The notes under the pieces were generated by a model. That model was given only the letters and a program-made list of their open reading frames with translations. It did not search any database and had not been told where the DNA came from. From the NCBI RefSeq assembly GCF_013409935.1, contig NZ_JACCCO010000001.1:310001-374000 (forward strand): a stretch of DNA of 64,000 bases, in the 5' to 3' direction. Made by a program: the position numbers and the translations under genes. Origin of the DNA: Streptosporangium sandarakinum (GTDB lineage Bacteria > Actinomycetota > Actinomycetes > Streptosporangiales > Streptosporangiaceae). Of the stretch, positions 9,251-18,334 are shown one piece after another (within the stretch, counting starts at the first letter, position 1; every line of letters starts with the position of its first letter).

Positions 9251-11032
9251 TCAGTCGCCGATCTGGACCGACGGGGTCGCGCCCGGCGGGGGCGAGGACG
9301 TGCTCTCCGTGGCCGACGGCGCCTGCGACGGCGCCGGGCTCTCGCCGTCACCGGTCTGCGGGATCTGGGTGAAGGAGGGCCTCGTACCGGGAGTGGGCGC
9401 GCCCGTCGCCTCCGGGCAGCCGCGGTTCGCACCCCGGCCCCGGCCGTTGCCCCGCCCGTTGCCGTTGCCCCGGCCGTTGCCTTTGCCCGGGAGGTCCGCG
9501 CAGGTCTGCGGCCCGTCACCGCCGCCGGGCGGGCCGGCGGTGTCGCGGGGACGGCTCGGGGACGGCTCGGCCGAGATGTCCGGAGGGATGTGGGCGGTGG
9601 GAACCGGCACCGTGCGGGTGGCGGTGACCGTGACCGTGGTCGGCTCGACCGGGGGCGCCGACCGCGTCCCGCCCTCCGGCGGGCGGGACGGGCGGAACGC
9701 GGACGTCGCCGTCGCGCCCTCGGCCGGCACCACCACCGGGACGCGCTCGGGGACGCCGGCCCCGCCGGACCCGTCCACCCCGCCGTCACCGGCCCTCGCC
9801 GCGGCCACCACGGTCAGCGCCGCCATGGACACCGTGGCCAGCGCGGCGAACCCCGCCTGCGAGAAGCTCCCGCCGCGTCCCGGCGCCGCCCGCCTGGAAC
9901 CCCGCGCCCGGGAACGTTCCCGCGAGGGGCCGGCGGGCGCGGACCGCCCCTCCTCCCCCGGCCGGTACGGCGCACCCGCCGACGGATACGGCGCCGCCGC
10001 GTACGGGTACGGCACGGCACCGGACGCGGCCCCCGCCCCCGCCCAGGGGGACGCGGCCCGCGACGCCCCGCCGCGCCCCGGGTCCGGGACCCGCGGCGCG
10101 GCGGGGGGATACGGCACCGCCGTCCAGATATCCCCCAGCACCCCGGCGACCGCCTCACGCGGATCAGCCGGCGCGGCCACACCGCCCGCCGCCAGCAACG
10201 CCACGAGCAGGTCGGCGGCGCGGGGACGGTGCGCCGGGTCCTTGGCCAGGCACGCCTCGACCGCCGGGCGCAGCAGCATGGGCACCGAGGAGAGACGCGG
10301 CGGCTCGACCATGATGCGCCGGGTCAGCACGTCGAGTTCGCCCGTGCCGAAGGGGTGGTGTCCGGTGGCCGCGTAGGCGATCACGCAGCCCCAGGCGAAG
10401 ACGTCGGAGGCGGGCCGCGCGGGCCCCCCGGTGAGCCGCTCCGGGGCGACCCAGCCGGGGCTGCCCATGACCTGCCCGGCCTGGGTGTGCGCGCCGGGGG
10501 CGTCCACGTCCGTGGCGATACCGAAGTCGATCACCCGGGGCCCGGAGGGCGACAGCAGCACGTTGCCGGGCTTGAGGTCGCGGTGCACCAGCCCCGCCTC
10601 GTGCACCGCGACCAGCGCCGCGGCCACCCCCAGGGCGACGCCGTAGGCCAGGTCGGGCGTGAGCGGGCCGCCGGCGGGCACCACCTGGGACAGCGCGGGC
10701 CCGGGGATGTACTCGCAGACCAGGAAGGGCCGGTCGCGGTCGGTGCCGTCCTCGACCACGGCCGCGGTGCAGAAGGGCACCACGCGCCGGGAGAACGCCA
10801 CCTCCTCGGCGAACCGGGCCCGGAGCGTGGGATCGTGCAGGTGCAGCGGATGCGGCGTCTTGAGCGCCACCACTCCGCCCTGGGGATGCTCGGCGAGATA
10901 GACGACGCCCATCCCGCCCACGCCGAGACGGCCGAGCAGCAGGTAACGGCCGATGATGACCGGGTCTCCCACGGTCAGCGGCCGCACACCGGGCGGCAGG
11001 CCGTCGATGGGTCCGGTTCCGCCACGCACCAT
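9251..11032 (-). CDS. Membrane-anchored Ser/Thr protein kinase (PknB-like)
   Basis: A 593-residue product. The N-terminal kinase domain (~28-290) has the glycine loop GRLGVGGMGVVY, VALKTP (ATP-binding Lys), HRDLKPGN (catalytic loop), DFGIA and APE-like VAPERL, so it should be active. A proline/glycine-rich linker and one membrane span (AGFAALATVSMAALTVVAA) follow. The outside part is Pro/Thr-rich with no PASTA repeats but a Gly-Asn-Gly-Arg repeat tract and one Cys. ATG 11032 is preferred because it lies after GGGAGG and just before the kinase fold; an in-frame start 300 bases earlier would add arginine/proline-rich sequence. The sensed signal is unknown. Confidence 0.92.
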   Translation of the reverse strand: MVRGGTGPIDGLPPGVRPLTVGDPVIIGRYLLLGRLGVGGMGVVYLAEHPQGGVVALKTPHPLHLHDPTLRARFAEEVAFSRRVVPFCTAAVVEDGTDRDRPFLVCEYIPGPALSQVVPAGGPLTPDLAYGVALGVAAALVAVHEAGLVHRDLKPGNVLLSPSGPRVIDFGIATDVDAPGAHTQAGQVMGSPGWVAPERLTGGPARPASDVFAWGCVIAYAATGHHPFGTGELDVLTRRIMVEPPRLSSVPMLLRPAVEACLAKDPAHRPRAADLLVALLAAGGVAAPADPREAVAGVLGDIWTAVPYPPAAPRVPDPGRGGASRAASPWAGAGAASGAVPYPYAAAPYPSAGAPYRPGEEGRSAPAGPSRERSRARGSRRAAPGRGGSFSQAGFAALATVSMAALTVVAAARAGDGGVDGSGGAGVPERVPVVVPAEGATATSAFRPSRPPEGGTRSAPPVEPTTVTVTATRTVPVPTAHIPPDISAEPSPSRPRDTAGPPGGGDGPQTCADLPGKGNGRGNGNGRGNGRGRGANRGCPEATGAPTPGTRPSFTQIPQTGDGESPAPSQAPSATESTSSPPPGATPSVQIGD

Positions 11033-11362
11033 CCTGGTCGAGCCTCCCGTGTCCGCGATACGGCAGAACACACTGTGGCCGTAACCCGCGGCGCTTCGCG
11101 CCCGACCGGACACAAGCGATATGACAGGTAAGGCGACTGATCCCTCAAGGTAAGTAACCCCTGGTACGCGGGACACGGATGGTGCCCGGCGTGACACCGT
11201 GACCGGCCGGTACGGCCCGCGGCGGGCCCCGGGGCCGGGACGCCCGGAGAGCGGACGCGGCCCGGCACCGGGACGACCGGAGATCGGCACGACCGGACAC
11301 CGGGCCACCCGGAGATCGGCACGGCCGGGCACCGGGACGCCCGAGGACGTGGCGCCCGGAGG

Positions 11363-12529
11363 TCAGGCGGCGGCCGAGCCGGACGGCGCCGGCAGGTCCC
11401 GGGCCGTCACGGCGCCGGGCCGCGCGAGATCCTCGGCCGTCACGGCGCCCGGCCGCGCCAGGTCCTCCGCCGCCGCGGTGCCCGGCCGTACGGCTTCCCC
11501 GGCCGCCACCAGGCCGGAATCGCCGGAGAGGTCCGGCGCCGGAAGGCCGGGGGCCTCCGCGGGACCGGATCCGGCCGACAGGCCCCGGGCCGCCGCGAGG
11601 AACCGGTCGATGTGCCGGAAGACCTGACGCGCCTCCGGCAGGACGTCGGCCAGGATGGCGAAGACGTGCGGCATCCGCCGCCACTCCTCGTAGGTCACCG
11701 GCACTCCCCCGGCCCTCGCCCGCTCGGCCACGCGGCGCCCGTCGTCCCGGAGGACCTCGGTGGAACCGGTCACGACCATCAACGGCGGCAGCCCCCGGTA
11801 GTCGCCGAAGACCGGGGACACCAGGGGGTCGCGCACGTCCAGGCCCGCCGTCCAGCGGCGGGCCAGCCAGTCCACCCGGCCGGCCGGGATCAGCGGATCC
11901 ACCAGCCGGTTGACCCGCCGCGGCACGTCCGTCAGGTCCGCCCACGGCGACAGGCACACCGCCGCCGACGGCAGCGGCGACCCCCGGTCGCGCAGCGCCA
12001 GCAGCGCGGTGAGGGTCAGGTGACCTCCCGCCGAGTCCCCGGCGAACAGGATCCTCGCCGGATCGTAGCCGCGCTCCAGCAGGCATCCGTACGCGGTGAC
12101 CGCGTCCTGGAGGGACTCGGTGGGCCGGTGGACCGGACCCTGCCGGTAGTCCACGGCCAGCACCGGACGCCGGGCGACCGCCGACAGACGCCAGGTGATC
12201 GCCCGGTGGGTCGCCGGGGAGCAGGCGAAGTAACCGCCGCCGTGGAAGTAGAGCAGCACCCCGCTCTCGTCGAGGTCCTCCCCCGCGCGGACCCATTCCC
12301 CCCGGCAGACCCCGGTGTCGTCCCGGGTCACCCGTACGTGGGAGGGCAGGCGCACCGGCACCCGCGCGGCGAGGGCGGCGATCTGGGAACCGGCGGTCAC
12401 CCCGGCCTCGGAGCGGAGCAGCAGGCCGGCGAGCGGTTTGAAGGTCCCGCGCATCATCGCGTTGAGAGCCGCGGCCTGCCAGCTCACCGGATAGCCGGGA
12501 CAGACGTCCACGTCGATCTCGTCATGCAT
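11363..12529 (-). CDS. Alpha/beta-hydrolase, hormone-sensitive-lipase family
   Basis: A 388-residue esterase/lipase-like enzyme. The oxyanion-hole motif HGGGYF (~96-101) and nucleophile GDSAGG (Ser166) define the HSL (bacterial family IV) group. The likely triad is completed by an Asp in EVLRDDG and His in MPHVF. ATG 12529 has an ideal GGGAGG six bases upstream; the next in-frame start 21 bases earlier does not. The last ~70 residues are an Ala/Pro tail with the unit AEDLARPGAVT repeated, unlike the family core and probably disordered. Substrate unknown; it lies alone between the kinase and a 450-bp gap. Confidence 0.88.
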   Translation of the reverse strand: MHDEIDVDVCPGYPVSWQAAALNAMMRGTFKPLAGLLLRSEAGVTAGSQIAALAARVPVRLPSHVRVTRDDTGVCRGEWVRAGEDLDESGVLLYFHGGGYFACSPATHRAITWRLSAVARRPVLAVDYRQGPVHRPTESLQDAVTAYGCLLERGYDPARILFAGDSAGGHLTLTALLALRDRGSPLPSAAVCLSPWADLTDVPRRVNRLVDPLIPAGRVDWLARRWTAGLDVRDPLVSPVFGDYRGLPPLMVVTGSTEVLRDDGRRVAERARAGGVPVTYEEWRRMPHVFAILADVLPEARQVFRHIDRFLAAARGLSAGSGPAEAPGLPAPDLSGDSGLVAAGEAVRPGTAAAEDLARPGAVTAEDLARPGAVTARDLPAPSGSAAA

Positions 12530-12978
12530 GCGGACCTCCCGCAGGGCCACGAGCGCGGACCTGCCGAAAGGCCGTGCACGCGGACCTTCTGAAAAGGGGA
12601 TTCCCCGCGGCGGATCCCCCTACTCCCCCCGCCGGGCCACCCGTTCCCCGCTCCACCACCCGAGATCCGTTGCCGGGCACGGGGCCGGCGGGGAAAATCA
12701 GGTGGTCCCGACATCCCCGGGAGGCCGTCTTCCTGCTCTGCGCGCGTCGCCGGCCACGGCTTCCGCCGCCGCTCCGCCTACCGTGCCGCCGCACGGCCCG
12801 GCGCCCTTCCGGCCGCCCCGGTCCGCCTTCATCGACATCACCGAGGCCATTCAGCGGTTGGAGCGCAGGCCGCCGCTTTCACCACCCCCGCCCACCACCT
12901 GACGAACGACCACCGCCTCCCCGGCAGATCGTCGGACCTGCGGGGTAGGCGTGGCTCCGGCGGGGACGGAGACGCTGA
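12530..12978. other. 450-bp stretch without a recognised gene
   Basis: Frames on both strands give only Pro/Arg-rich shadows. The left end carries the ribosome site and presumably the promoter of the HSL hydrolase. No strong repeat or hairpin was noticed. Confidence 0.5.
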
Positions 12979-13857
12979 TCAGGCCGTGGCGACCTTGCGG
13001 TCGAGGAAGTCGCGGACGAGGGCGGCGATTTCGGTTCCGTGGGTGGCGAGGGCGAAGTGGCCCGCGTCCAGGAGGTGGATCTCGGCGTCGGGCAGGTCGC
13101 GGGCGAAGGCTTTGGCGCCTTCGGGGCCGAAGATCTCGTCGTTCTGGCCCCAGGCGACCAGGACGGGCGGCCGGTGGGTGCGGAAGTACTCCTGGAAGGC
13201 GGGGTAGCCGTCGAGGTTGAACTGGTAGTCCCAGAACAGCTGGAGCTGGATCTCCTTGTTGCCCGGACGGTCCAGGTACGCCTGGTCCAGCACCCAGGCG
13301 TCCGGGTTGACGTGCTCCAGCAGGTCGGCGGGTACACCGTGGGTGTGCTGCCAGCGGGTCGCCTCGGCGGTCAGCAGCCGGCGGACGGCGGGCTCGTTGG
13401 CGGCCCGATCCTTGGCGTGGGCGAACAGCACGTCCCAGAACGGGGTGAAGCCCTCGATGTAGGCGTTGCCGCTCTGGCTGATGATGGCGGTGACCCGTTC
13501 GGGGTGGCGGGAGGCGATGCGCAGTCCGATGGGGGCACCGTAGTCCTGGATGTAGAGGGCGAACCGGTCGAGCCCGAGCGTGTCGAGCAGTTCCAGGGTG
13601 ATCTCGGTGAGCTTGTCGAAGCTGTAGTCGAACTCCTCCACCGGAGGCATCGCCGACTGTCCGAAGCCGATGTGGTCGGGTGCGATCAGGTGATACGCGT
13701 CGGCCAGGTCGGCGATCAGGTCGCGGTACATGGCCGAGCTGCTCGGGAAGCCATGCAGCAGGAGCAGTGTGGGGTTGGCGGGGTCGCCGGCCTCTCGGTA
13801 GAAGACGGGCAGTCCCTGGATCTCGACGGTGGCGTGGCGGATCTGCTGGACGGTCAT
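12979..13857 (-). CDS. Alpha/beta-hydrolase, epoxide hydrolase / haloalkane dehalogenase-like
   Basis: A 292-residue protein with HGFPSSS (oxyanion region), an Asp nucleophile in YIQDYGAPIG, an acidic residue in GQNDEIF and His in DAGHFAL. An Asp rather than Ser nucleophile puts it in the dehalogenase/epoxide-hydrolase branch. Many actinomycete relatives are simply called alpha/beta-fold hydrolases, so the reaction is not fixed. It is followed upstream, on the same strand and 110 bp away, by an NTF2-like gene, and both lie in front of a divergent TetR gene with two operators, so TetR control of this pair is likely. Confidence 0.85.
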   Translation of the reverse strand: MTVQQIRHATVEIQGLPVFYREAGDPANPTLLLLHGFPSSSAMYRDLIADLADAYHLIAPDHIGFGQSAMPPVEEFDYSFDKLTEITLELLDTLGLDRFALYIQDYGAPIGLRIASRHPERVTAIISQSGNAYIEGFTPFWDVLFAHAKDRAANEPAVRRLLTAEATRWQHTHGVPADLLEHVNPDAWVLDQAYLDRPGNKEIQLQLFWDYQFNLDGYPAFQEYFRTHRPPVLVAWGQNDEIFGPEGAKAFARDLPDAEIHLLDAGHFALATHGTEIAALVRDFLDRKVATA

Positions 13858-13967
13858 CTCAGTGCTCTTCTCTCAGGTGGTGCGACGGGTTCTCTGTGGC
13901 GGGCGAGGGCCGATGCCACGGCGGCGACACCGCGCGGCAAGGGTGACGCCGGCGCCTGGTGGCGGGG

Positions 13968-14429
13968 CTATCGCAGTGGGATGTCGGCCCCGTGTTCGCC
14001 CCGGGGACGGGGACCGTGGATGCGCCTGTCGGCCTCGGTGATGGCGACGTCGTCGATGCTCGCCTCGCGGCGTCGCATGAGACCGCGGTCGTCGAACTCC
14101 CACAGTTCATTGCCGTAGCTACGCCACCACCGGCCTGCCGCGTCGTGCCACTCGTACTGGAACCGGACGGCGATCCGGTCGCCCTCGAATGCCCAGAGGC
14201 TCTTGCGCAGCGCGTAGTCCAGTTCGCGTTCCCACTTGCGCGCCAGGAAGGCGACGATCTCCTCCCGGCCTCTGACGAACGTGTCTCGATTCCGCCACAG
14301 CGAGTCCGGCGTGTAGGCCGACGCCACGCGGTGGGGATCGCGGGTGTTCCATGCGTCCTCGGCCGCCTGGACCTTCCGCAGGGCCGCCTCGCGGGTGAAC
14401 GGCGGATAGGGCGGGCGATCTTCTGACAA
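13968..14429 (-). CDS. NTF2-like protein of the DUF1348 family
   Basis: A 153-residue cytosolic protein. The run [20 protein letters not shown], then [26 protein letters not shown] and [12 protein letters not shown] matches DUF1348 proteins, which have the SnoaL/NTF2 alpha+beta barrel. The biochemical role of the family is not established. The start is 18-33 bp from a perfect palindrome (14447-14462), so its promoter is likely controlled by the divergent TetR. Probably co-transcribed with the hydrolase downstream. Confidence 0.85.
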   Translation of the reverse strand: MSEDRPPYPPFTREAALRKVQAAEDAWNTRDPHRVASAYTPDSLWRNRDTFVRGREEIVAFLARKWERELDYALRKSLWAFEGDRIAVRFQYEWHDAAGRWWRSYGNELWEFDDRGLMRRREASIDDVAITEADRRIHGPRPRGEHGADIPLR

Positions 14430-14446
14430 TGGGACCTCCCCAGGTA

Positions 14447-14500
14447 GAGAACGATCGTTCTCAAGCGATGGGTGCCCTAAGATAGAGAACGATCGTTCTC
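14447..14500. promoter_or_regulatory. Two identical TetR-type operators
   Basis: The perfect 16-bp palindrome GAGAACGATCGTTCTC occurs at 14447-14462 and 14485-14500, centre spacing 38 bp, in the divergent gap between the DUF1348 gene and the tetR gene. Such paired dyads are typical of TetR autoregulation plus control of the divergent unit. Confidence 0.8.
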
Positions 14501-14518
14501 AGTGTCAAGGAGGTGCGG

Positions 14519-15088
14519 ATGCCGGCCCCGATCAGCGACGAACAGACGCGACTGGACCGTGAGGCGCTGCTCGACGTGGCGGAGAGGCTGTTCTACGAGC
14601 GAGGGATTCAGGCGGTCGGCATGGACAAGATCCGTGCGGCATCCGACCTGCCGCTCAAGCGGATCTATCGGCTCTTCGCCGCCAAGGAGGACCTCGTCGT
14701 CGCGATGCTCCGACGCCGGGATCAGCGCTGGCGGAGGAGTCTGGCGGACCGTGTGGAGCAGGTCGCGGATCCTCGGGAGCGGGTCCTGGCGGTCTTCGAC
14801 TGGCTCACGGACTGGTTCGCCGAGCCCGGTTTCCGCGGATGCGTCTGGATCAACGCCCACGGCGAACTCGGCTCCTCGTCCGAGGCGGTGCTCGCCGAGG
14901 TCCGGTCACACAAACAGGCGTTCCACGACCAGATCGCCGGGTGGGTCCACGCCACCGGGACGTCGGCGGCCGAACCCATCTTCCTGCTCGCCGAAGGGGC
15001 CATCGTGACCGCCGGTATCAGCGGCGACCCCGCACCGGCCCGGCACGCACGCGCCGCCGCCGCGATGCTGCTCGGGACGCCCTCATGA
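14519..15088 (+). CDS. TetR family regulator
   Basis: A 189-residue repressor. The N-terminal HTH reads LLDVAERLFYERGIQAVGMDKI then LKRIYRLFAAKEDLV. The C-terminal half is a variable ligand domain with one Cys in GFRGCVWIN. ATG 14519 lies 5 bases after AGGAGG; GTG 14513 overlaps that ribosome site, so the ATG is preferred. The two palindromes just upstream are the likely binding sites, for itself and for the divergent DUF1348/hydrolase pair. The inducer is unknown; by neighbourhood it may be a substrate of the hydrolase. Confidence 0.9.
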   Translation: MPAPISDEQTRLDREALLDVAERLFYERGIQAVGMDKIRAASDLPLKRIYRLFAAKEDLVVAMLRRRDQRWRRSLADRVEQVADPRERVLAVFDWLTDWFAEPGFRGCVWINAHGELGSSSEAVLAEVRSHKQAFHDQIAGWVHATGTSAAEPIFLLAEGAIVTAGISGDPAPARHARAAAAMLLGTPS

Positions 15089-15250
15089 CCCGGCCGCACC
15101 CGCCGGCGACCTGTCGGCCCACTCGGCGGCGAGAGCCGCGCGAGCCGGACGATTCGAGTGGTCTCCCGGCCGCCTTCGCGCCCGGCGGAACACGCCGCTC
15201 ACGGCCGAGAAGCACCCCGCCGGAATCACGGCCGGAGCACCGGCCCGCAT

Positions 15251-15700
15251 TCAGTGGTCGTCGTAGTCGTCGTCGCGGACCCGGGGCGCCCAGCGGGAGG
15301 GCATGAGGACGGGCAGGAAGAGTGCGACGCCCACGAGGGCGTAGACGCCGGCGGCCAGCAGCACGCCCATGCCCCGGCCGGCCTGCAGGAGCGCGGCGGG
15401 CAGGGAGGGGTCGCGCGGGACCAGGTCCGTGGCGCGGGCGGGGTCGAGGGCGTAGACCACGGTCCAGGCGAGCAGGACGATCGACGGGACGAACGCGGCC
15501 ATCGGGGAGACCCGGCCGGAGGCCACCAGCCCGAGCAGGAGGCCGACGCCCGCCATGACGCCCAGCGCGGTCCAGGACCTCGGGCCGCCGAGCGCGAAGG
15601 CCGCCGCCGCAGACAGTCCCTCCTGTACGGCCCAGCCGGCTCCGCCCAGCAGGGCGGCGGTGAGGAGCAGCCCGACCAGCAAACCGGAAAAATGTCGCAT
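15251..15700 (-). CDS. Small membrane protein, four predicted spans
   Basis: A 149-residue hydrophobic protein with spans around residues 5-30, 43-62, 67-86 and 108-131, and an acidic C-terminal end (RDDDYDDH). No catalytic motif is seen and the family is not recognised by me; similar small proteins are common in Streptosporangiales. It is divergent from another small membrane protein (15804) with a ~100-bp promoter region between them. Confidence 0.7.
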   Translation of the reverse strand: MRHFSGLLVGLLLTAALLGGAGWAVQEGLSAAAAFALGGPRSWTALGVMAGVGLLLGLVASGRVSPMAAFVPSIVLLAWTVVYALDPARATDLVPRDPSLPAALLQAGRGMGVLLAAGVYALVGVALFLPVLMPSRWAPRVRDDDYDDH

Positions 15701-15803
15701 TGACCCCGCCTAGCTACGAACTGTCTGCCGTGCTCGCGGCAACCATAGCTGCAAAAGACCGGAAAAGGCAGGCGTTGACGGTACGTGAGAACATGGGGGC
15801 ACC

Positions 15804-16358
15804 ATGCGCGCCCACCTCCCCCTGCGCCTCGCCCGCGCGGCGGCCTTCTCGGCCGTGTGCGTGGCACTGGCCGTCGCCGGCCACCGGGCCGCGGGCGGGT
15901 CCGGGCCCGAGCCGCAGGCGGTGGCCGCCGCCTGGACGGCCGTCGCGGCGGCGACGGCGGCGCTCGCCGGGCGCGAGCGCTCCGCCACGGTGATCAGCGC
16001 CGGCCTGGCGGCCGCGCAGCTCGTCCTGCACGAGCTGTTCGCCTACGGCGACCCCTCGGGGATCTCCCTGGTCACGCACTCCCACGGCCGGGGTCTGGGC
16101 GAGGGGCTGGGCATGCTTCTCGCGCATCTGACCGCCACGCTGCTCACCGGCTGGTGGCTGGCCCGCGGCGAGGCCGCCCTGTGGACGCTGCTGCGCGCCG
16201 CGGGCCGGCGCCTCGGCGCGGCGCTGCGGCTGCTCCCCTCCCCCGCCATGCCGCCCGCTCCCCCGCGCGCGGCCGTCGCCTCCGTCCCGCTCCTCCCGGC
16301 GCGGGGCGTCCTGCGGCACATCGTCAGCCGGCGCGGCCCTCCACTCCCCGCCGCCTGA
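15804..16358 (+). CDS. Membrane protein, possibly copper-associated
   Basis: A 184-residue protein with about four hydrophobic segments and His-containing stretches THSHGRG and GMLLAHLTATLLTGWWLARGE. Proteins of this type commonly precede ycnI/copC-like genes in actinomycetes, and here a YcnI homologue lies 240 bp downstream on the same strand, so a link to copper handling is plausible. The role is inference from context; no metal motif is diagnostic. ATG 15804 starts at the first hydrophobic segment. Confidence 0.65.
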   Translation: MRAHLPLRLARAAAFSAVCVALAVAGHRAAGGSGPEPQAVAAAWTAVAAATAALAGRERSATVISAGLAAAQLVLHELFAYGDPSGISLVTHSHGRGLGEGLGMLLAHLTATLLTGWWLARGEAALWTLLRAAGRRLGAALRLLPSPAMPPAPPRAAVASVPLLPARGVLRHIVSRRGPPLPAA

Positions 16359-16598
16359 TCTCTTTTCCCGTGCCTTCCCGGCACCGCGGAATCCGTCCCT
16401 TCGCGCGGGAACCGTTCCGCGCCGGGCGGCGGCCACCGCGCCCGCGTCCGTGCGCGGCGTGACCGCCGCCGGCCGCCGCACGCCCGTGATCGGCGCACGC
16501 CCGTGATCAGTGCACGCCCGTGATCGGTGCGCGCCGTGGTCCCGTCGCGGGGTTCCGCGCCTCCTCCGAACGTCCCGAACCCCGAAGTGGAGAATCCC

Positions 16599-17354
16599 AT
16601 GTCGTTCCCCGCAGCGTTCCGCCGCCTGGCCGCCGTGACCGCCGGCGCCGCCGCCCTCACCATCGGCCTCGCCGTGCCCGCGCTCGCGCACGTGAGCATC
16701 AACCCCGGCACCGCCGAGCAGGGCGGCTTCACCAAGGTCGCCTTCCGGGTCCCCAACGAGCGCGACAAGGACTCGACGAGCAAGGTCGAGGTGTCCTTCC
16801 CGCTCGACCACCCGCTGCCGTTCGTCTCGGTCAAGCCGGTGCCCGGCTGGAAGGTCAAGGTGACCGAGGGCAAGCTGCCCAAGCCGGTCACCACCGAGTA
16901 CGGCGAGATCACCGAGGCCGTCACCAAGGTGACCTGGTCGGGCGGGAAGATCGAGCCCGGCCAGTTCCAGGAGTTCGAGGTGTCCATGGGCGCGCTGCCC
17001 GAGGACACCGACCGCCTCCTCTTCCCCACGACCCAGACCTACGACGGCGGCGAGGTCGTCAAGTGGGCCGACGAGCCCAAGGCCGACGGCTCCGAGCCGG
17101 AACACCCGGCCCCGGTGCTGCGGCTCACCCCGGCCGCCGGCGGCGACGGCCACGGCACCGGTACGGCGAGCCCCTCGGCGGCCCCGGCCGCGACGGACGC
17201 CTCGCCTGCCGCGCCGTCGGTCACCGCGGTCGCGGCCTCCGGCGCGGACTCCTCCGACGGCACCGCCCGCGCGCTGGGCGTCGCCGGTCTGGTCCTCGGG
17301 CTCGTCGGCGCCGTGGCCGGCGTGCTGGGCCTGCGCCGCGGCCGTAACGCCTGA
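16599..17354 (+). CDS. ycnI: YcnI family copper-binding protein (DUF1775)
   Basis: A 251-residue exported protein. Its signal peptide ends in PALAH, so the mature N-terminus is His-Val-Ser, the histidine that with a Trp binds Cu(II) in characterised YcnI proteins. DUF1775 motifs follow: INPGTAEQGGFTKVAFRVPNE, LDHPLPFVSVKPVPGWKV and TKVTWSGG. An Ala/Ser/Pro linker and a C-terminal membrane helix (GVAGLVLGLVGAVAGVLGL) with arginine end hold it on the outer face. GGAG lies before ATG 16599. The upstream membrane protein may be its partner; a strong hairpin follows at 17449-17482. Confidence 0.92.
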   Translation: MSFPAAFRRLAAVTAGAAALTIGLAVPALAHVSINPGTAEQGGFTKVAFRVPNERDKDSTSKVEVSFPLDHPLPFVSVKPVPGWKVKVTEGKLPKPVTTEYGEITEAVTKVTWSGGKIEPGQFQEFEVSMGALPEDTDRLLFPTTQTYDGGEVVKWADEPKADGSEPEHPAPVLRLTPAAGGDGHGTGTASPSAAPAATDASPAAPSVTAVAASGADSSDGTARALGVAGLVLGLVGAVAGVLGLRRGRNA

Positions 17355-17445
17355 GAGGAGCACCCGAGAGCGCCTTGGGACGACTGAGAGAGCGTCCGAG
17401 CGAGCGCCTGAGAACGCTTGAGAGCGCCTGAGTGCGCCTGAGGGA
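17351..17445 (+). repeat. Degenerate decamer repeats (GAGCGCCTGA-like)
   Basis: About eight imperfect, roughly 10-base units related to GAGCGCCTGA run from the ycnI stop to the terminator. The spread of TGA triplets suggests non-coding sequence. Probably slippage-derived. Confidence 0.6.
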
Positions 17446-17448
17446 CGG

Positions 17449-17482
17449 CGGGCCGCGCACCGGGGAACCGGTGCGCGGCCCG
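17449..17482 (+). terminator. Terminator of ycnI
   Basis: Perfect 15-bp stem CGGGCCGCGCACCGG / CCGGTGCGCGGCCCG with GGAA tetraloop, ~95 bp after the ycnI stop. Confidence 0.8.
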
Positions 17483-17767
17483 CCGGCTTGAACCCGCCCG
17501 GACCGGGCCGCCGCCGGGACCCACCGCCCGGACCCACCGCCTGGACCGGGCCCACGGTCCGAACCGGGCCGCGGCCCGGCGTCAGGCCGGAAATTCACAC
17601 CGGGGCACTGGAAAGTCAGCACTCGCCGATAAACACTCGTGGGGGCCCGGCGGAAAAATCGACCCTGCGGCCCGCGGTTCCCGCCACCGGGATGTGGAAC
17701 ACGGGGCGTCCGGGATCGCGGTCCGCGTGACGGCACACGGTCACGACCCCCGAAGCGAGGTTCGCGC

Positions 17768-18334
17768 ATGGCAACCGAGACAGTCTCGGCACGTCCCTCC
17801 GGCGGATGGATTTCCGCACTCAACACCCGGCACCACAGGACCGCACTCAACCTCTACATGCTGATCGTCCTCGGTCACTGGGCCGAGCACATCGCCCAGG
17901 CCATCCAGATCTACGTCCTCGGCTGGCCGCTCTCGGAGGCACGCGGCGTCCTGGGCCTGCCGTTCCCCTGGCTCGTCACCTCCGAGTGGATGCACTACGG
18001 CTACGCGCTGCTCATGCTGATCGGCCTGATCCTGCTGCGGCACGGCTTCACCGGCAGGTCACGCACCTGGTGGAACATCTCCCTCGGTATCCAGGTCTGG
18101 CACCACTTCGAGCACCTGCTGCTGCTCAGCCAGGCGATCAGCGGCTACCACCTGCTGGGACGTCCCACTGTGACCAGCATCATCCAGCTCCTGATCCCGC
18201 GGGTGGAACTGCACCTGTTCTACAACACCCTCGTGTTCGTCCCCATGGTGGTCGCGATGGTCCTCCACCGGCGTCCCCGCGCGTCGGAGCGCTCGCTGAT
18301 GCGGTGCACCTGCGCGGTCGCGCACCAGTGGTGA
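17768..18334 (+). CDS. Histidine-rich multi-span membrane protein
   Basis: A 188-residue protein with four to five hydrophobic segments. Histidines sit at membrane edges in patterns that look like metal or heme ligands: HWAEHIAQ, EWMHYGYA, WHHFEHLL and ELHLFYN. I do not know a named family; the layout recalls small di-metal or cytochrome-b-like membrane proteins. ATG 17768 follows AGCGAGG. Its stop overlaps the GTG start of the next gene (GTGA, 18331-18334), so the two are translationally coupled and likely form one complex. Confidence 0.7.
   Translation: MATETVSARPSGGWISALNTRHHRTALNLYMLIVLGHWAEHIAQAIQIYVLGWPLSEARGVLGLPFPWLVTSEWMHYGYALLMLIGLILLRHGFTGRSRTWWNISLGIQVWHHFEHLLLLSQAISGYHLLGRPTVTSIIQLLIPRVELHLFYNTLVFVPMVVAMVLHRRPRASERSLMRCTCAVAHQW

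Noticed and set aside
12979-13857. Alpha/beta-hydrolase as the enediyne epoxide hydrolase (SgcF type)
   Set aside because: It belongs to the TetR-controlled pair, is more than 28 kb from the cluster and shows only general family features.
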